Shown: piece by piece, positions 34,384 to 43,617 of the stretch
How positions within the stretch are numbered: the stretch's first letter is position 1
Layout of the letters: every line of letters begins with the position of its first letter
Assembly: GCF_041820985.1 (NCBI RefSeq)
Contig: NZ_JBGUAU010000005.1
Coordinates: 1 to 64,000 of the forward strand
Source of the DNA: Evansella sp041820985
GTDB lineage: Bacteria > Bacillota > Bacilli > Bacillales > Salisediminibacteriaceae
Reading direction: 5' to 3'
Length of the DNA stretch: 64,000 nt
Notes under the pieces: model-generated
Told to the model about the DNA's origin: nothing
The model's input: the letters and a program-made list of their open reading frames with translations, nothing else
The model's database searches: none
Position numbers and translations under genes: made by a program

Positions 34384-35841
34384 ATGAAAAGAAAAGCCAT
34401 AATTTCACTTATATTGGCAATCATTACTATTATTCCATTTTTTATGAATCATAACGATCTAACTAAAACTACCGACCTTGATAAATTGATTAAAGACGTA
34501 GAATCAAATACTGAAAAAATGCTAAGTAAATATAAAATTCCTGGGGCTGCAATTTCTGTACTAGAAGATGGCCAAGTTATATGGATGGGTACGTTCGGTT
34601 ATGCGGATATCGACGCTAATAGGAAGGTTGATCAAAACACAGTGTTTCAAGTGGCTTCGATTTCTAAATCAGTGACAGCACTTGGAGTAATGAAATTAGT
34701 TGAAGATGGTCTTATCCATTTAGATGATCCTATTGAGAATTACATAACAAGTTGGCAGCTACCTAAAAGCGAATATGACCAAAAAGCGATAACTGCGAGA
34801 GGATTATTAAGTCATACATCAGGGCTATCTGTCGGTGGTGGTTATCCTGGCTACAAGCCGAATGCACAGCTACCTACGTTGGAGCAATCACTTAGTGGTA
34901 TCGGTGGTGGTTCGAAACCTGTTGAATTAGAAAAGGAACCGGGAGCGCGGTATAGCTATTCAGGTGGTGGTTATAGCTTACTGCAGCTGATGATCGAAGA
35001 AATAACAGGGGTAGACTTTCATATATATTTAAATGAAGTCGTCCTTGAGCCATTAGGCATGGAAAACAGTAGTTTTCTATGGGATGATGATCTCCAAGAA
35101 AAGACGGCGAAAGCTTACGATGGAAAACTTCAGTTGTTACCAAACTACATATTTATTGAGAAAGCAGCAGCCGGACTATATACAACGATAGAGGACATGA
35201 ATAAGTTTGTCATCGCTGAAATCAATAGCTTTCACAAATCAGAGATACTAGAAGCTAACACTGTTCAAGAGATGTTTACCCCAATTTTAGAAGTTGGAGG
35301 GTTTCAAAGCTTTATTAATGATAAGACAGCATTAGGTCATTTTATTAATCACGTTAATAAAAGAATCATCGTTACACATGATGGAAGTAACAACGGTTGG
35401 AAGGCACATTTTTCGATGGAACCACAAACCAGAAATGGAATCATTGTTTTAACGAATGGAAATAACGGAACGTATCTGTTAAACGAACTAGTTAGTGCTT
35501 GGCACTATACAAATTTTGGGGTCGAACGCCAGTTTGATCAATTAAGTCATACCGTAAAAGCGACGGTGTATGTTCTCTCATTATTGATTTTATGTTGGTC
35601 ATTAAGTGTCATAGTTAATTTAGTTTCTCGTTTAATTAATAAGGAGTTAATAGTTACTAAGGATTCAAAGAAGAAAGTATTTTTATCAATAGTGATCGTG
35701 TCCATTGTTTTAGTGAGTGTTGCGTTTCTTTTGAGTAAGATTTTTGCACCGATTATTGGGTTCATTGATCCGTTTATTGCAATCCTAGTTGTTACATCTG
35801 TCTTTACTAGTAAGGACGCGGGGACAGGTCCACTGTCCTAG
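34384..35841 (+). CDS. membrane-anchored serine hydrolase (beta-lactamase/PBP family)
   Basis: The product is 485 residues from ATG 34384, with TTGGAGG 6 nt upstream. KRKAIISLILAIITIIPFFM is a signal anchor. The catalytic part has VASISKSVTALGVMKLVEDG (S-x-x-K), YSYSGGGYSLLQLMIEEITG (Y-S-G) and VTHDGSNNGWKAHFSM (the HxG-type third motif). Three C-terminal helices (ATVYVLSLLILCWSLSVIVN onward) anchor it again. The extracellular location and family suggest peptidase or esterase action on cell-wall or peptide substrates. The last ten codons (SKDAGTGPLS) are encoded by a GGGACAGG repeat, so the natural C-terminus may have been altered. Confidence 0.85.
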   Translation: MKRKAIISLILAIITIIPFFMNHNDLTKTTDLDKLIKDVESNTEKMLSKYKIPGAAISVLEDGQVIWMGTFGYADIDANRKVDQNTVFQVASISKSVTALGVMKLVEDGLIHLDDPIENYITSWQLPKSEYDQKAITARGLLSHTSGLSVGGGYPGYKPNAQLPTLEQSLSGIGGGSKPVELEKEPGARYSYSGGGYSLLQLMIEEITGVDFHIYLNEVVLEPLGMENSSFLWDDDLQEKTAKAYDGKLQLLPNYIFIEKAAAGLYTTIEDMNKFVIAEINSFHKSEILEANTVQEMFTPILEVGGFQSFINDKTALGHFINHVNKRIIVTHDGSNNGWKAHFSMEPQTRNGIIVLTNGNNGTYLLNELVSAWHYTNFGVERQFDQLSHTVKATVYVLSLLILCWSLSVIVNLVSRLINKELIVTKDSKKKVFLSIVIVSIVLVSVAFLLSKIFAPIIGFIDPFIAILVVTSVFTSKDAGTGPLS

Positions 35842-35893
35842 AAACTTCTGGGGCACGGTATGTCCTTCTAAATGAACCTGTTCCTCTGCCCTC
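35812..35893. repeat. GGGACAGG-type repeat overlapping a stop codon
   Basis: AAGGACGCGGGGACAGGTCC, ACTGTCCTAG, then GGGGCACGGTATGTCC and GAACCTGTTCCTCTGCCCTCC. The TAG inside it ends the serine hydrolase frame. Confidence 0.65.
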
Positions 35894-36036
35894 CCTTACT
35901 CTTTGTCCTTAAATCGTCTTACTGGATACAATTGTCCAATCCGTTTTTTTGAATACTACATACGATAACTATATATCCTCTTTTTCAGTGACATAGGACT
36001 GATAAATTGATAACTAACGGAAAGAAGGGATGATTA

Positions 36037-37308
36037 ATGGCCAATTTATCAACCGGACCGATTGAAAATCGTCCGGTAGGTGGAGTAAGACCAACTCAAC
36101 AAGTAACAGTAAAAATCGATAACAATGACTCAGTCAATTTTTCGACTGTTTTAATACAGGGATATCACTTAAACGGGACCAGAACGTTGTTTGTCCTAGA
36201 ACTTTTCACCGTTGCTCCTAATCAAGTCGTAACAAAGGATTATAATGCCAACTTTGATGGATTTGAATTCATTTTTACAACAAGTGATCCCATTGGAGAA
36301 AGTACAGAAATCTCCGTTTGGGGAAAAAGTCCTTCTGGGCAGCTTGTTGCAGCTCATCGTCTTGTTGCGGATGAACTTTTGGGATCTACCGAGGCCACAA
36401 ACGACACAATGAATCTCATTTATGTTGCTAATTTTAATAGTAATGATGTTTCTGTGATTGATGGTTCAACCAATACGGTTATATCTACTATTCCAGTTGG
36501 TGTTAATCCATCAGGGGTAGGTGTCAATCCATTAACCGAACGTATTTATGTAACAAATCAAGGCGATGATACTGTTTCCGTAATTGATGGAGAAACCAAT
36601 ACCGTTGTTGCTGCCGTTCTAGTCGGACTTGAACCAAGTGATGCAGGGGTCAATATAGATACCAATACCATTTATACTGCTAATTTTAATTCATTGGATA
36701 CAACGGAAGATGTCTCTGTGATTAGTGGGTTGACCAACACGGTGTTTGATACCGTTACAATTCCTGGTATAAATTTATCAACTGGAATAAGTGCCAATTC
36801 ATTAACTAACCGTATTTATGTAGCAAACTTTAATTTTGATCATGTTTCTGTAATAGATGGTTCAAGCAATACTATAATTGATACCATTCCAGTTCAAGTT
36901 AATCCATTCAGAGTTGGGGTCAATCCAAATACTAACCGCATATATGTATCAAATTTCACCAGTAATACTGTTTCCGTTATTGATGGATCAACCAATACGG
37001 TGATTACTAACGTTCCAGTAGGGACTACACCAGGTGAAGTAGGAGTTAATACAACTACGAATGCTATTTACGTACCAAATCGAGGTACCAATAATGTTTC
37101 TGTGATTGATGGATCAACGAACACTGTGGTTGCCACCATTCCTGTTGGAACTAATCCAAATGGAGTTGGTGTCAATGCATTAACCAATCGTATTTATGTA
37201 ACAAATCAGGACGATGATACTGTTTCCGTTATTGATGGAGTAACCAATACGGTCATTGCTACCATTACTGTTGGGGATCGACCTTTTTCAATAGGAGTTA
37301 ATCCATAA
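36037..37308 (+). CDS. YVTN beta-propeller surface protein
   Basis: The product is 423 residues with GAAAGAAGGG upstream. Residues 1-117 match the N-terminal domain of the collagen-like protein at 15,227 (78 of 117 identical by hand alignment without gaps). Residues about 125-423 are seven repeats of 40-43 residues of the type NRIYVTNQGDDTVSVIDG, TNTVVATIPVG, the YVTN/NHL beta-propeller, likely one closed seven-bladed ring. The absence of a signal peptide fits a spore-surface protein. CATACGATA at 35,959 fits a mother-cell sigma-E/K -10. The next gene follows after 33 nt. The function is inferred to be surface display or adhesion. Confidence 0.85.
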   Translation: MANLSTGPIENRPVGGVRPTQQVTVKIDNNDSVNFSTVLIQGYHLNGTRTLFVLELFTVAPNQVVTKDYNANFDGFEFIFTTSDPIGESTEISVWGKSPSGQLVAAHRLVADELLGSTEATNDTMNLIYVANFNSNDVSVIDGSTNTVISTIPVGVNPSGVGVNPLTERIYVTNQGDDTVSVIDGETNTVVAAVLVGLEPSDAGVNIDTNTIYTANFNSLDTTEDVSVISGLTNTVFDTVTIPGINLSTGISANSLTNRIYVANFNFDHVSVIDGSSNTIIDTIPVQVNPFRVGVNPNTNRIYVSNFTSNTVSVIDGSTNTVITNVPVGTTPGEVGVNTTTNAIYVPNRGTNNVSVIDGSTNTVVATIPVGTNPNGVGVNALTNRIYVTNQDDDTVSVIDGVTNTVIATITVGDRPFSIGVNP

Positions 37309-37341
37309 GGGAAATTTAATAAAAAAGGGAGGTGATTCTAT

Positions 37342-37644
37342 ATGATCAGCAGTGAATTATTAGATGAATTGATTAACTTTGTTGAGGATTCAGGAGGTAT
37401 TCTATCAATACAAGTAGGTACACTAGCTGAACGTCCTCAATCTCAAAAAGTTGGATACTTATATATTGATATCACAACGCGGAGCATCTATCGGTTTAAT
37501 GGGGAAATTTGGGAACATTTACCGAATTCCGCTCTTGTGATCGATCCTTTTGTATCTAAGGAAGTCACTGAATCGTCAGAACCTGTCGAAGCTACAAAAC
37601 CTGAAGAACCTTCCCAAATTGTTCGGGCAAAAAGTCCTTTTTAA
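37342..37644 (+). CDS. small companion of the propeller protein
   Basis: The product is 100 residues with AGGGAGGTGA upstream. The first half, GYLYIDITTRSIYRFNGEIW, resembles the short GYLYxDTxTxxxYxFNGxxW segments found in phage tail and surface proteins. The second half is acidic and Pro-rich (VTESSEPVEATKPEEPSQ). It is cotranscribed with the propeller gene, so an accessory structural role is likely but unproven. Confidence 0.65.
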   Translation: MISSELLDELINFVEDSGGILSIQVGTLAERPQSQKVGYLYIDITTRSIYRFNGEIWEHLPNSALVIDPFVSKEVTESSEPVEATKPEEPSQIVRAKSPF

Positions 37645-37801
37645 ATGTATATAATTAAATGAGAAATGAATATGTTCTTCGTTTCCTAATAATGACCTTA
37701 GCAAATTAATGAATGTCTAAATTTTTTTTTCATAATACAATTAGAAATAATCTGATTTCAAAATCAGCCTCTTAATTTTCTAGCTCATCTGGAGTAAAAT
37801 A

Positions 37802-37843
37802 TGATGATACATTTTATTTTTATCATCGTAAAATGTATCATCA
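37802..37843 (+). terminator. perfect hairpin downstream of surface-protein operon
   Basis: TGATGATACATTTTA and TAAAATGTATCATCA form a 15-bp perfect stem with a 12-nt loop, about 160 bp after the operon. There is no T-run after the stem, so it may be a transcript-stabilising hairpin or a bidirectional signal. Confidence 0.5.
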
Positions 37844-38001
37844 GCTACCCCCTAATAATTTAAACAATTCTAACACAGTAATCCAACGTCCAGTTTGTTA
37901 ACCTTTCTGCCATTCTTTGTACGTTTTTTTTCCACTGACAGTAAATACCTATGTCAGACTTGGTCTTTCGTTTAATGTATGTAAATCTATAGTTACATTT
38001 T

Positions 38002-38196
38002 CTACTCATCCAGATGTTTCACACAATAATAAACCAAATACTCCCATAAACCTTGATTGTGTTTAACCGTTGTTACGGAGGTGTTCCCCATTTTTCTACC
38101 TGTTGTTTCATCATGAAGTAACCCTTTTAACGTTTCTCCAATCAATAATCCATGACTAACAACTAGAAGATTTTTATTAGGATATATATCTACCAT
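38002..38196 (-). pseudogene. histidine phosphatase C-terminal remnant
   Basis: Sixty-four codons include NKNLLVVSHGLLIGETLKGL and NTSVTTVKHNQGLWEYLVYY. VVSHG carries the second catalytic His of phosphoglycerate-mutase-type phosphatases, and GNTSVT is the usual following block. The N-terminal RHG part (about 120 residues) is missing and no ribosome binding site is present. Confidence 0.6.
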
Positions 38197-38328
38197 AATA
38201 CCGTTATCCTTTGGTGACGTCAGGAACTTGACAATTCTGTGAACTACACTGTATTCAACTTCCTAACTCTCTCTTTGCTCCTTAACATCCAATGGGGCGA
38301 AAGATATAATTAACCTGAGGTGACGCGA

Positions 38329-39306
38329 ATGAAAGAGGTATTAGTACAATCTGAGAATAGGGTAAAAAAGAAACGAAAAATGAGAAACAGTATTATTATT
38401 TTTTTCGCCATACTAATCAGTATCTTTCTTGCTATATTAATAGTTACACCACCGCTCATCATGGGAGATCAAGTCAATAGACATGTGACATTTGATCGAT
38501 TATACACTGCAAAGGAGTTTGATCTCCATGCGGAAAAACTCGTCTTAACTACTTCTGATGATCTAAATATAGCAGCTTATGAAGTTTTTACACCAGATCC
38601 TCATGCTGTCATCATTTTTATTTCAGGAATTCACAATCCTTCCGTAACGGCTTTTTATGGGCACTCTAAATACTTATTAGAAAACAATTACGCATCCATT
38701 CTAATGGAAATGAGGGCACATGGTGAAAGTGACGGGGATGCTATTTCTTTAGGCTATAAAGAATATCTCGATACGGAAGCCGTCGTAGAATACATTAAAA
38801 ATGATACTCGATATACAGATGTTCCTATCATTGTCTACGGCTTATCGATGGGAGGAGCAACAGCAATAAACTCTATTGGAAAAATACCAGAAATAGATGG
38901 TTTAATAAGCATGTCTGCATATTCATCTTGGGAAGATGCATTTTATGACAATATGACGAATATGGGTGCACCTGCCTTCTATTCAGCTATTCAGAAACCC
39001 TTTGTAAAAATTTATACTACTTGGAAGTATGGAGTAAGTAGTTTACATATCAGTCCAAAAAAATTAATAAAACAGATTGGCGATAAGCCTGCACTCATCA
39101 TGCATTCGACAGGTGATTCTCAAGTTCCTTATGCTAGCTTTGAACGAATTATGAAAGAAGCTCCATCTCATGTTGAAACCTGGATCAGAGAAGGGGATTT
39201 CCATTTCATCATAAAAACCAATGATTTTACAAACCCACAGCAAGATAAAGAATACGCAGAAAAAATAATGGACTTCTTAAATAGACATTTCAATAAAACC
39301 AGGTAA
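38329..39306 (+). CDS. membrane-anchored alpha/beta hydrolase
   Basis: The product is 325 residues from ATG 38329. The GTG at 38320 lies inside the TGAGGTG binding site. A basic stretch and one helix (SIIIFFAILISIFLAILIVT) anchor it. The hydrolase domain shows FISGIHNPS (oxyanion hole), YGLSMGGATAI (nucleophile Ser near 185), HSTGDSQVPY (Asp) and GDFHFIIK (His). It resembles the YqkD-type extracellular hydrolases of Bacillus, with unknown ester or peptide substrate. A GGGACAGG repeat and a terminator-like repeat follow at once. Confidence 0.85.
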   Translation: MKEVLVQSENRVKKKRKMRNSIIIFFAILISIFLAILIVTPPLIMGDQVNRHVTFDRLYTAKEFDLHAEKLVLTTSDDLNIAAYEVFTPDPHAVIIFISGIHNPSVTAFYGHSKYLLENNYASILMEMRAHGESDGDAISLGYKEYLDTEAVVEYIKNDTRYTDVPIIVYGLSMGGATAINSIGKIPEIDGLISMSAYSSWEDAFYDNMTNMGAPAFYSAIQKPFVKIYTTWKYGVSSLHISPKKLIKQIGDKPALIMHSTGDSQVPYASFERIMKEAPSHVETWIREGDFHFIIKTNDFTNPQQDKEYAEKIMDFLNRHFNKTR

Positions 39307-39308
39307 AT

Positions 39309-39328
39309 AGGACACAGGGACATGGTAC
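39309..39328. repeat. truncated GGGACAGG-type repeat
   Basis: AGGACACAGGGACATGGTAC begins 3 nt after the hydrolase stop and is the left end only. Confidence 0.55.
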
Positions 39329-39330
39329 AA

Positions 39331-39388
39331 AGCTCCTGACCCCCACTATGCTAAAGTGTTACGCTACTGGGGGGCAGAATCGTTTTTT
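39331..39388. terminator. terminator-like repeat
   Basis: AGCTCCTGACCCCCACTATG and CTACTGGGGGGCAGAATCG with inner CTAAAGTGTTACG, then TTTTTT. It terminates the hydrolase transcript. Confidence 0.75.
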
Positions 39389-39470
39389 CAATTTTTAGAC
39401 ACCTTGTTTATAAAAATAGTATAATCATAGTATGGATGAATATAAGAAACTTAGAAGAAAGGGCTCAACT

Positions 39471-41234
39471 ATGATTTGGAACAAAAAGTCAAAGCTACTA
39501 CATCAAACCTACATGATAGCTATCTTCATAGTGATAATGTTGTTTATGACTCCTCTTGAAATCAAGGGATCTTCCTCTATGGAAGGAAGTCGTATCATAC
39601 TCGGACCTCACTACGATGTATTTCATGATTCAACCAATAAAGTGACAGTGGAAGATTTAATTGATGGAATGTACGATCAATACTTTACACCGAGCACCCA
39701 AAAATATCCTTTTTTTTGGCATACAACTGATAGGATCTGGCTTCGTCTACCTCTGAATGATTTGATACAAGGAAACACAAGTGGTTTTGTGATAGAGGGC
39801 ATTGACAAACAAGATCACGTAGATATGTATTTTGTCAAAAAAGATGGATCTTACACCGTTCAAAAGGGTGGCATTGCAGAAAACGATAGTCAATCAATCC
39901 GTTACTTCTCTAACTTATTTACAGTTGAAGAACCAGATGTCACAGAAGTGTATATTGCTCTATACGGTGAATTGCCACTCATGTTCAGCTCTTATTTATA
40001 TACAGATAAAGGTTTTCTTGAAAACGTGATTACTTATAAGTTTTCAACTGGTTTATTTTATGGATTTCTTCTAGCCCTCATGCTATATAACCTATTCTTG
40101 TTTTTTTCACTTAAAGAAAAAGTGTATATTTTCTATGTATTATATATGTTCAGCTTTATGGCTTATCAGGCCACGATGAATGCATTTGACCTTGAACTTG
40201 TTGGCCACGCTTTGCCTGACTGGTTACTATATAGAACATTGCCAATAAGTTGCACATTATTAGTTTCATTTATGATTTTATTCGGAAAAGAATTTCTAGA
40301 ACTGAAAACCCACTTACCAAAACATAACCGGATGCTAAACATCTTTTTATTTCTGACTATTTTGTCGTTGTTATCCGTCTTTACAGTGCCAAACCTTGAA
40401 GCGATAAATAATGTGATTACCCTTCTTACGGTGATTGTCTTAGCATTTCTTTGGGTCTCCGGTTTAACGATGCTACTGAAGGGCTATAAAATGGCTCGTT
40501 TCTACATGGTAGGCTGGACAGTTTTACTTGGATCGATGCTAATTCAGGGCTTCGGCTTTTTAAAATGGATCCCGTTTCATCCTGGTCTCTATGAAATTTT
40601 ACCTGCAACCGCGGCTGGCTTTGAAGCTGTTTTTCTCTCATTAGCACTTGGCGACAAGATTAACTTAATGAAAAAAGAAATGAACGACAAACTTGAAGAA
40701 AAAGTACAAGAGCGTACAAAGCAACTCGAAGAAGCAAAACAAAGGCTGGAACAACTGGCCAATACAGATAACCTCACTATGATTCCAAACCGAATGCGGC
40801 TGGATGCTGAGTTAGATAAACAGCTTCAGAAAGTTAAAACAAACGGTACTTCGTTATCACTTATTATGCTAGATGTTGATCATTTCAAAGCCGTCAATGA
40901 CAAGTATGGCCATCAAGTCGGTGATAACATACTTAGGGAAACAGCACACATTATAAAAGAAAAAGTTCGCAAAACCGACCTAGTTGGACGCTGGGGTGGG
41001 GAGGAGTTTTTAGTAATTTCCCCAAATACAGGAACTGTCAAAGCACTGGAGCTTGCTGAAAATCTGAGGCAGCACTTAGAAAATCATTCATTTAACGAAG
41101 TAGGCCAAACAACTGCCAGCTTCGGCGTAGCCACACACGTGGAAGGGGATACCCATAGCTCCTTACTGTCGCGCTGTGATAATGCGTTATATGTTGCTAA
41201 AGAAGATGGGCGAAATCAGGTTGCTTTCCAGTAG
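39471..41234 (+). CDS. 7TM-DISM receptor diguanylate cyclase
   Basis: The product is 587 residues from ATG 39471, with AGAAAGGG 8 nt upstream. A signal segment is followed by an extracellular sensor (about 35-170) with RIWLRLPLNDLIQGNTSGFV, the 7TMR-DISM extracellular fold. Seven helices (about 185-385) and a coiled coil (KLEEKVQERTKQLEEAKQRL) follow, then a GGDEF domain (about 430-587): DNLTMIPNRMRLD, MLDVDHFKAVND, and GRWGGEEFLVIS as the active GGEEF. RKTD exactly five residues before GGEEF is the product-inhibition I-site. It should make c-di-GMP on sensing an external ligand, controlling motility or surface attachment. Confidence 0.92.
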   Translation: MIWNKKSKLLHQTYMIAIFIVIMLFMTPLEIKGSSSMEGSRIILGPHYDVFHDSTNKVTVEDLIDGMYDQYFTPSTQKYPFFWHTTDRIWLRLPLNDLIQGNTSGFVIEGIDKQDHVDMYFVKKDGSYTVQKGGIAENDSQSIRYFSNLFTVEEPDVTEVYIALYGELPLMFSSYLYTDKGFLENVITYKFSTGLFYGFLLALMLYNLFLFFSLKEKVYIFYVLYMFSFMAYQATMNAFDLELVGHALPDWLLYRTLPISCTLLVSFMILFGKEFLELKTHLPKHNRMLNIFLFLTILSLLSVFTVPNLEAINNVITLLTVIVLAFLWVSGLTMLLKGYKMARFYMVGWTVLLGSMLIQGFGFLKWIPFHPGLYEILPATAAGFEAVFLSLALGDKINLMKKEMNDKLEEKVQERTKQLEEAKQRLEQLANTDNLTMIPNRMRLDAELDKQLQKVKTNGTSLSLIMLDVDHFKAVNDKYGHQVGDNILRETAHIIKEKVRKTDLVGRWGGEEFLVISPNTGTVKALELAENLRQHLENHSFNEVGQTTASFGVATHVEGDTHSSLLSRCDNALYVAKEDGRNQVAFQ

Positions 41235-41300
41235 GACACGTGGTCAGCGTAGAGCCCTGTCCTAGGAACTTCCTGGACGCGGCACCTGACCCTTTGTCCT
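41233..41300. repeat. diverged GGGACAGG-type repeat
   Basis: GTAGGACACGTGGTCAGCG, GCCCTGTCCTAGGAACTTCC and CGGCACCTGACCCTTTGTCC. It starts within the cyclase stop codon. Confidence 0.55.
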
Positions 41301-41506
41301 CCCGACCCCCGTGTAGTTTAGTAGAGTTCCCCGTTATTTAGCCCCTAAGGGTGTAAGAATCTATCAGTTTTCAGGAAGAAACTACTATTGTTTTTAGCTT
41401 GTCTTTATAATACGATTTTTATAATGGAAATCAGGATGGAGGGTGGTTGTAACTAAGCTGTAAGAAATTCTAGAGCTGATATTACATAAAACTAAGGGGT
41501 GTCGGA

Positions 41507-42817
41507 ATGTCAAAGAAAGCATTATTCATGTTAGCATTACTTCTCGTATTTACTATTAGTTTAATAGGGTGTAGTAACGAAACAACGTCACCACCAGAAG
41601 ATAATAATCTTAACGATCAGGAAGAGTTAGAAGACAACGATAAAATCAACGAAAATGGAATAGAAGAACAAGAAGAATCAACAGAAGAAGAAAATGTTAA
41701 AGAAAACGAAGATAATGAAGAAACAAGTGAAGTTGAGGAAAATGTGGAAGATGATAAAGTCCAGGAAAATGTCGCTTATGTTAGTGTAGACAGGTTGAAT
41801 ATCAGAGCCGACAGAGATGCCCAAGGTACATCACTTGGGATTATCACGAAAGGAAAACAGGTAAAAGTTTTGGAAGAAGTTCGAGAGGGCGAAGATGACT
41901 GGTTACATATTCAAGTTAGCAGTGGAGATAAAATGACGGAAGGTTGGGTTTTAACGCAATATACAGTGAAGGATTCTAGAGAATTCTTATCAGATCCAAA
42001 CCTTTTTGAAGATGAGGAACTAAATAATTTCTTTACATCTCCAACCCTTTTTGATGATAATACGGTTGTTTCCTATTACGGACACCCGAATTCCAGATTA
42101 ATGGGAATTGTAGGGCGACACTCTGTTCAAGAACTAATACCACTGTTAGAAAAGACAGCTGAGAAATACGATTCCGTTAATGGGGATAAAGGCGTAATCC
42201 CAGCAATATACCTTGTTTATGGAACAGTTCAGCCGGGTGGCGAAATTGGCATATTGAAATTCGACCAAATGATGTCCTACATTGAGGAAGCCTATAAGAA
42301 TGGTGTCTTAGTATATCTAGATCATCAAATGGGGAAATATCATCCGATTGATGCCCTTAATGAAATCTTGCCATTTCTGAAATATCCCAATGTCCATCTA
42401 GCACTCGATCCGGAATGGCGTACGAATAATCCAATGAACGAGATAGGACATTTAACTGGCGAAGAAATAAATCAGATTCAAGAAACAATGCGTGAATATA
42501 TGATTTCCAATGACATTCCAGGGAAACGACAATTTGTTTTCCATCAGTTTATTGAAAAAATGGTTCGTGATGTTGAAGTGGTATCCGTTGATTACGATCC
42601 CGTGTTACTCGTCCACAATACGTCAGGGTGGGGTCCTCCTTCCGGAAAAATAGCGACACATGCGACAAATTCAAAGGCTACGAATATACCATTCAAAGGC
42701 TTTAAATTATGGTATTACTACTCTGATATACCAGGGGTCCACTATGATAATCCTCTAATGACTCCAGAGGAAGTTATGGACCTCAACCCGAAACCGGGGC
42801 TTGTTATTTATCAGTAA
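41507..42817 (+). CDS. SH3-domain lipoprotein with C-terminal barrel-like domain
   Basis: The product is 436 residues with AAGGGGTG upstream. The lipobox is SLIGC (residues 17-21). Residues 22-85 are a very acidic linker (many E, N, D). Residues 86-150 form a bacterial SH3 domain (AYVSVDRLNIRADRDAQGTS, GWVLTQYTV), which binds peptidoglycan peptides. Residues 165-436 contain NTVVSYYGHPNSRLMGIVGR, VYLDHQMGKYHPIDALNEI, VHLALDPEWR and VDYDPVLLVHNTSGWGP, probably a TIM-barrel fold seen in Bacillus wall-associated proteins with unknown activity. Asp and His clusters could be catalytic, but this is unproven. Confidence 0.8.
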   Translation: MSKKALFMLALLLVFTISLIGCSNETTSPPEDNNLNDQEELEDNDKINENGIEEQEESTEEENVKENEDNEETSEVEENVEDDKVQENVAYVSVDRLNIRADRDAQGTSLGIITKGKQVKVLEEVREGEDDWLHIQVSSGDKMTEGWVLTQYTVKDSREFLSDPNLFEDEELNNFFTSPTLFDDNTVVSYYGHPNSRLMGIVGRHSVQELIPLLEKTAEKYDSVNGDKGVIPAIYLVYGTVQPGGEIGILKFDQMMSYIEEAYKNGVLVYLDHQMGKYHPIDALNEILPFLKYPNVHLALDPEWRTNNPMNEIGHLTGEEINQIQETMREYMISNDIPGKRQFVFHQFIEKMVRDVEVVSVDYDPVLLVHNTSGWGPPSGKIATHATNSKATNIPFKGFKLWYYYSDIPGVHYDNPLMTPEEVMDLNPKPGLVIYQ

Positions 42818-42855
42818 CTTGTACGCATCGAAAACATGAAACTGTTCTTGATAGA

Positions 42856-42884
42856 GACGATCACTTTTATAGGTGATCGTCTTT
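42856..42884 (+). terminator. intrinsic terminator
   Basis: GACGATCAC and GGTGATCGTC form a strong stem, followed by TTTCGTTT, 39 nt after the lipoprotein stop. Confidence 0.8.
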
Positions 42885-42960
42885 CGTTTGTGACTATATA
42901 CTGCACAGTAAAGTTCTTCATTCATGATTTTTTTGCTTTCTAGGGAGACAGAAAAATTGA

Positions 42961-43179
42961 ATAAGGTTAAGTACCAAACCTGATAAATAGACGGAAAAAT
43001 TCCGGTTAATTAGTAAATTAAGTTAAAAATAGCTTAAATAGACGGAGAAATTCCGCCTAATGACTCAAACAACGTAAAAATAAGCAATTTATATATACAT
43101 AAGCGGAAAACCTCCTCTTATTTTCCCCTAAAAAGGGGACCATTCTATAATTAACAGGAAATTCTCCGCTTATTTTGCT
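42961..43179 (+). repeat. 219-bp palindrome-module repeat, copy A
   Basis: It matches 44,257-44,475 with about 11 differences by eye and no length change. It contains GACGGAAAAATTCCGG, GACGGAGAAATTCCGCC, AAGCGGAAAACCTCC and AGGAAATTCTCCGCTTATT. The first 27 bp translate as NKVKYQT followed by TGA, the counterpart of the nuclease C-terminus DKVKNPM plus TGA at copy B. Confidence 0.85.
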
Positions 43180-43617
43180 TCTTGTATTTATTTAATAAAG
43201 GGTAACCTATCTTTCCTTAAGGTTGGGAGCCTATAAACTAATTAATTTTCTAGACAGAATTAGAATTGATAGGAATTCTATTGACTAATTTAATAATTCT
43301 ATTAAACTAAAAATAGATCAATCCTCGAATTCTTCTCTAAATATTTTGTTATAATGGCTAATCCGTAAGTCTATATTTTCCATTACTCCTGAAATTCAAA
43401 GCCAAATTTCACCACTTCTTTCACTCTCATAAACATTCATTAATTTTAAAAATTTGTTCAAAGTTTAATCCAATTAAAAATGGAGATTTTACTTACCATT
43501 GAGGATTTGATAAGCACCTTTGGAGTAAATACCATAATTTCATGAAAGAGCAGTACCAAAAATTTGATATTTGTTCCGCAAAGGTATTTCTTAAATGATA
43601 ATAGTAGGAGGTCAGTT
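43180..43617. other. upstream region of nuclease gene
   Basis: AT-rich, with no gene found. TTGTTATAATGG at 43,346 could hold a sigma-A -10 (TATAAT), but no paired -35 is convincing. TAGGAGG at 43,605 is the ribosome binding site of the nuclease. Confidence 0.45.
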
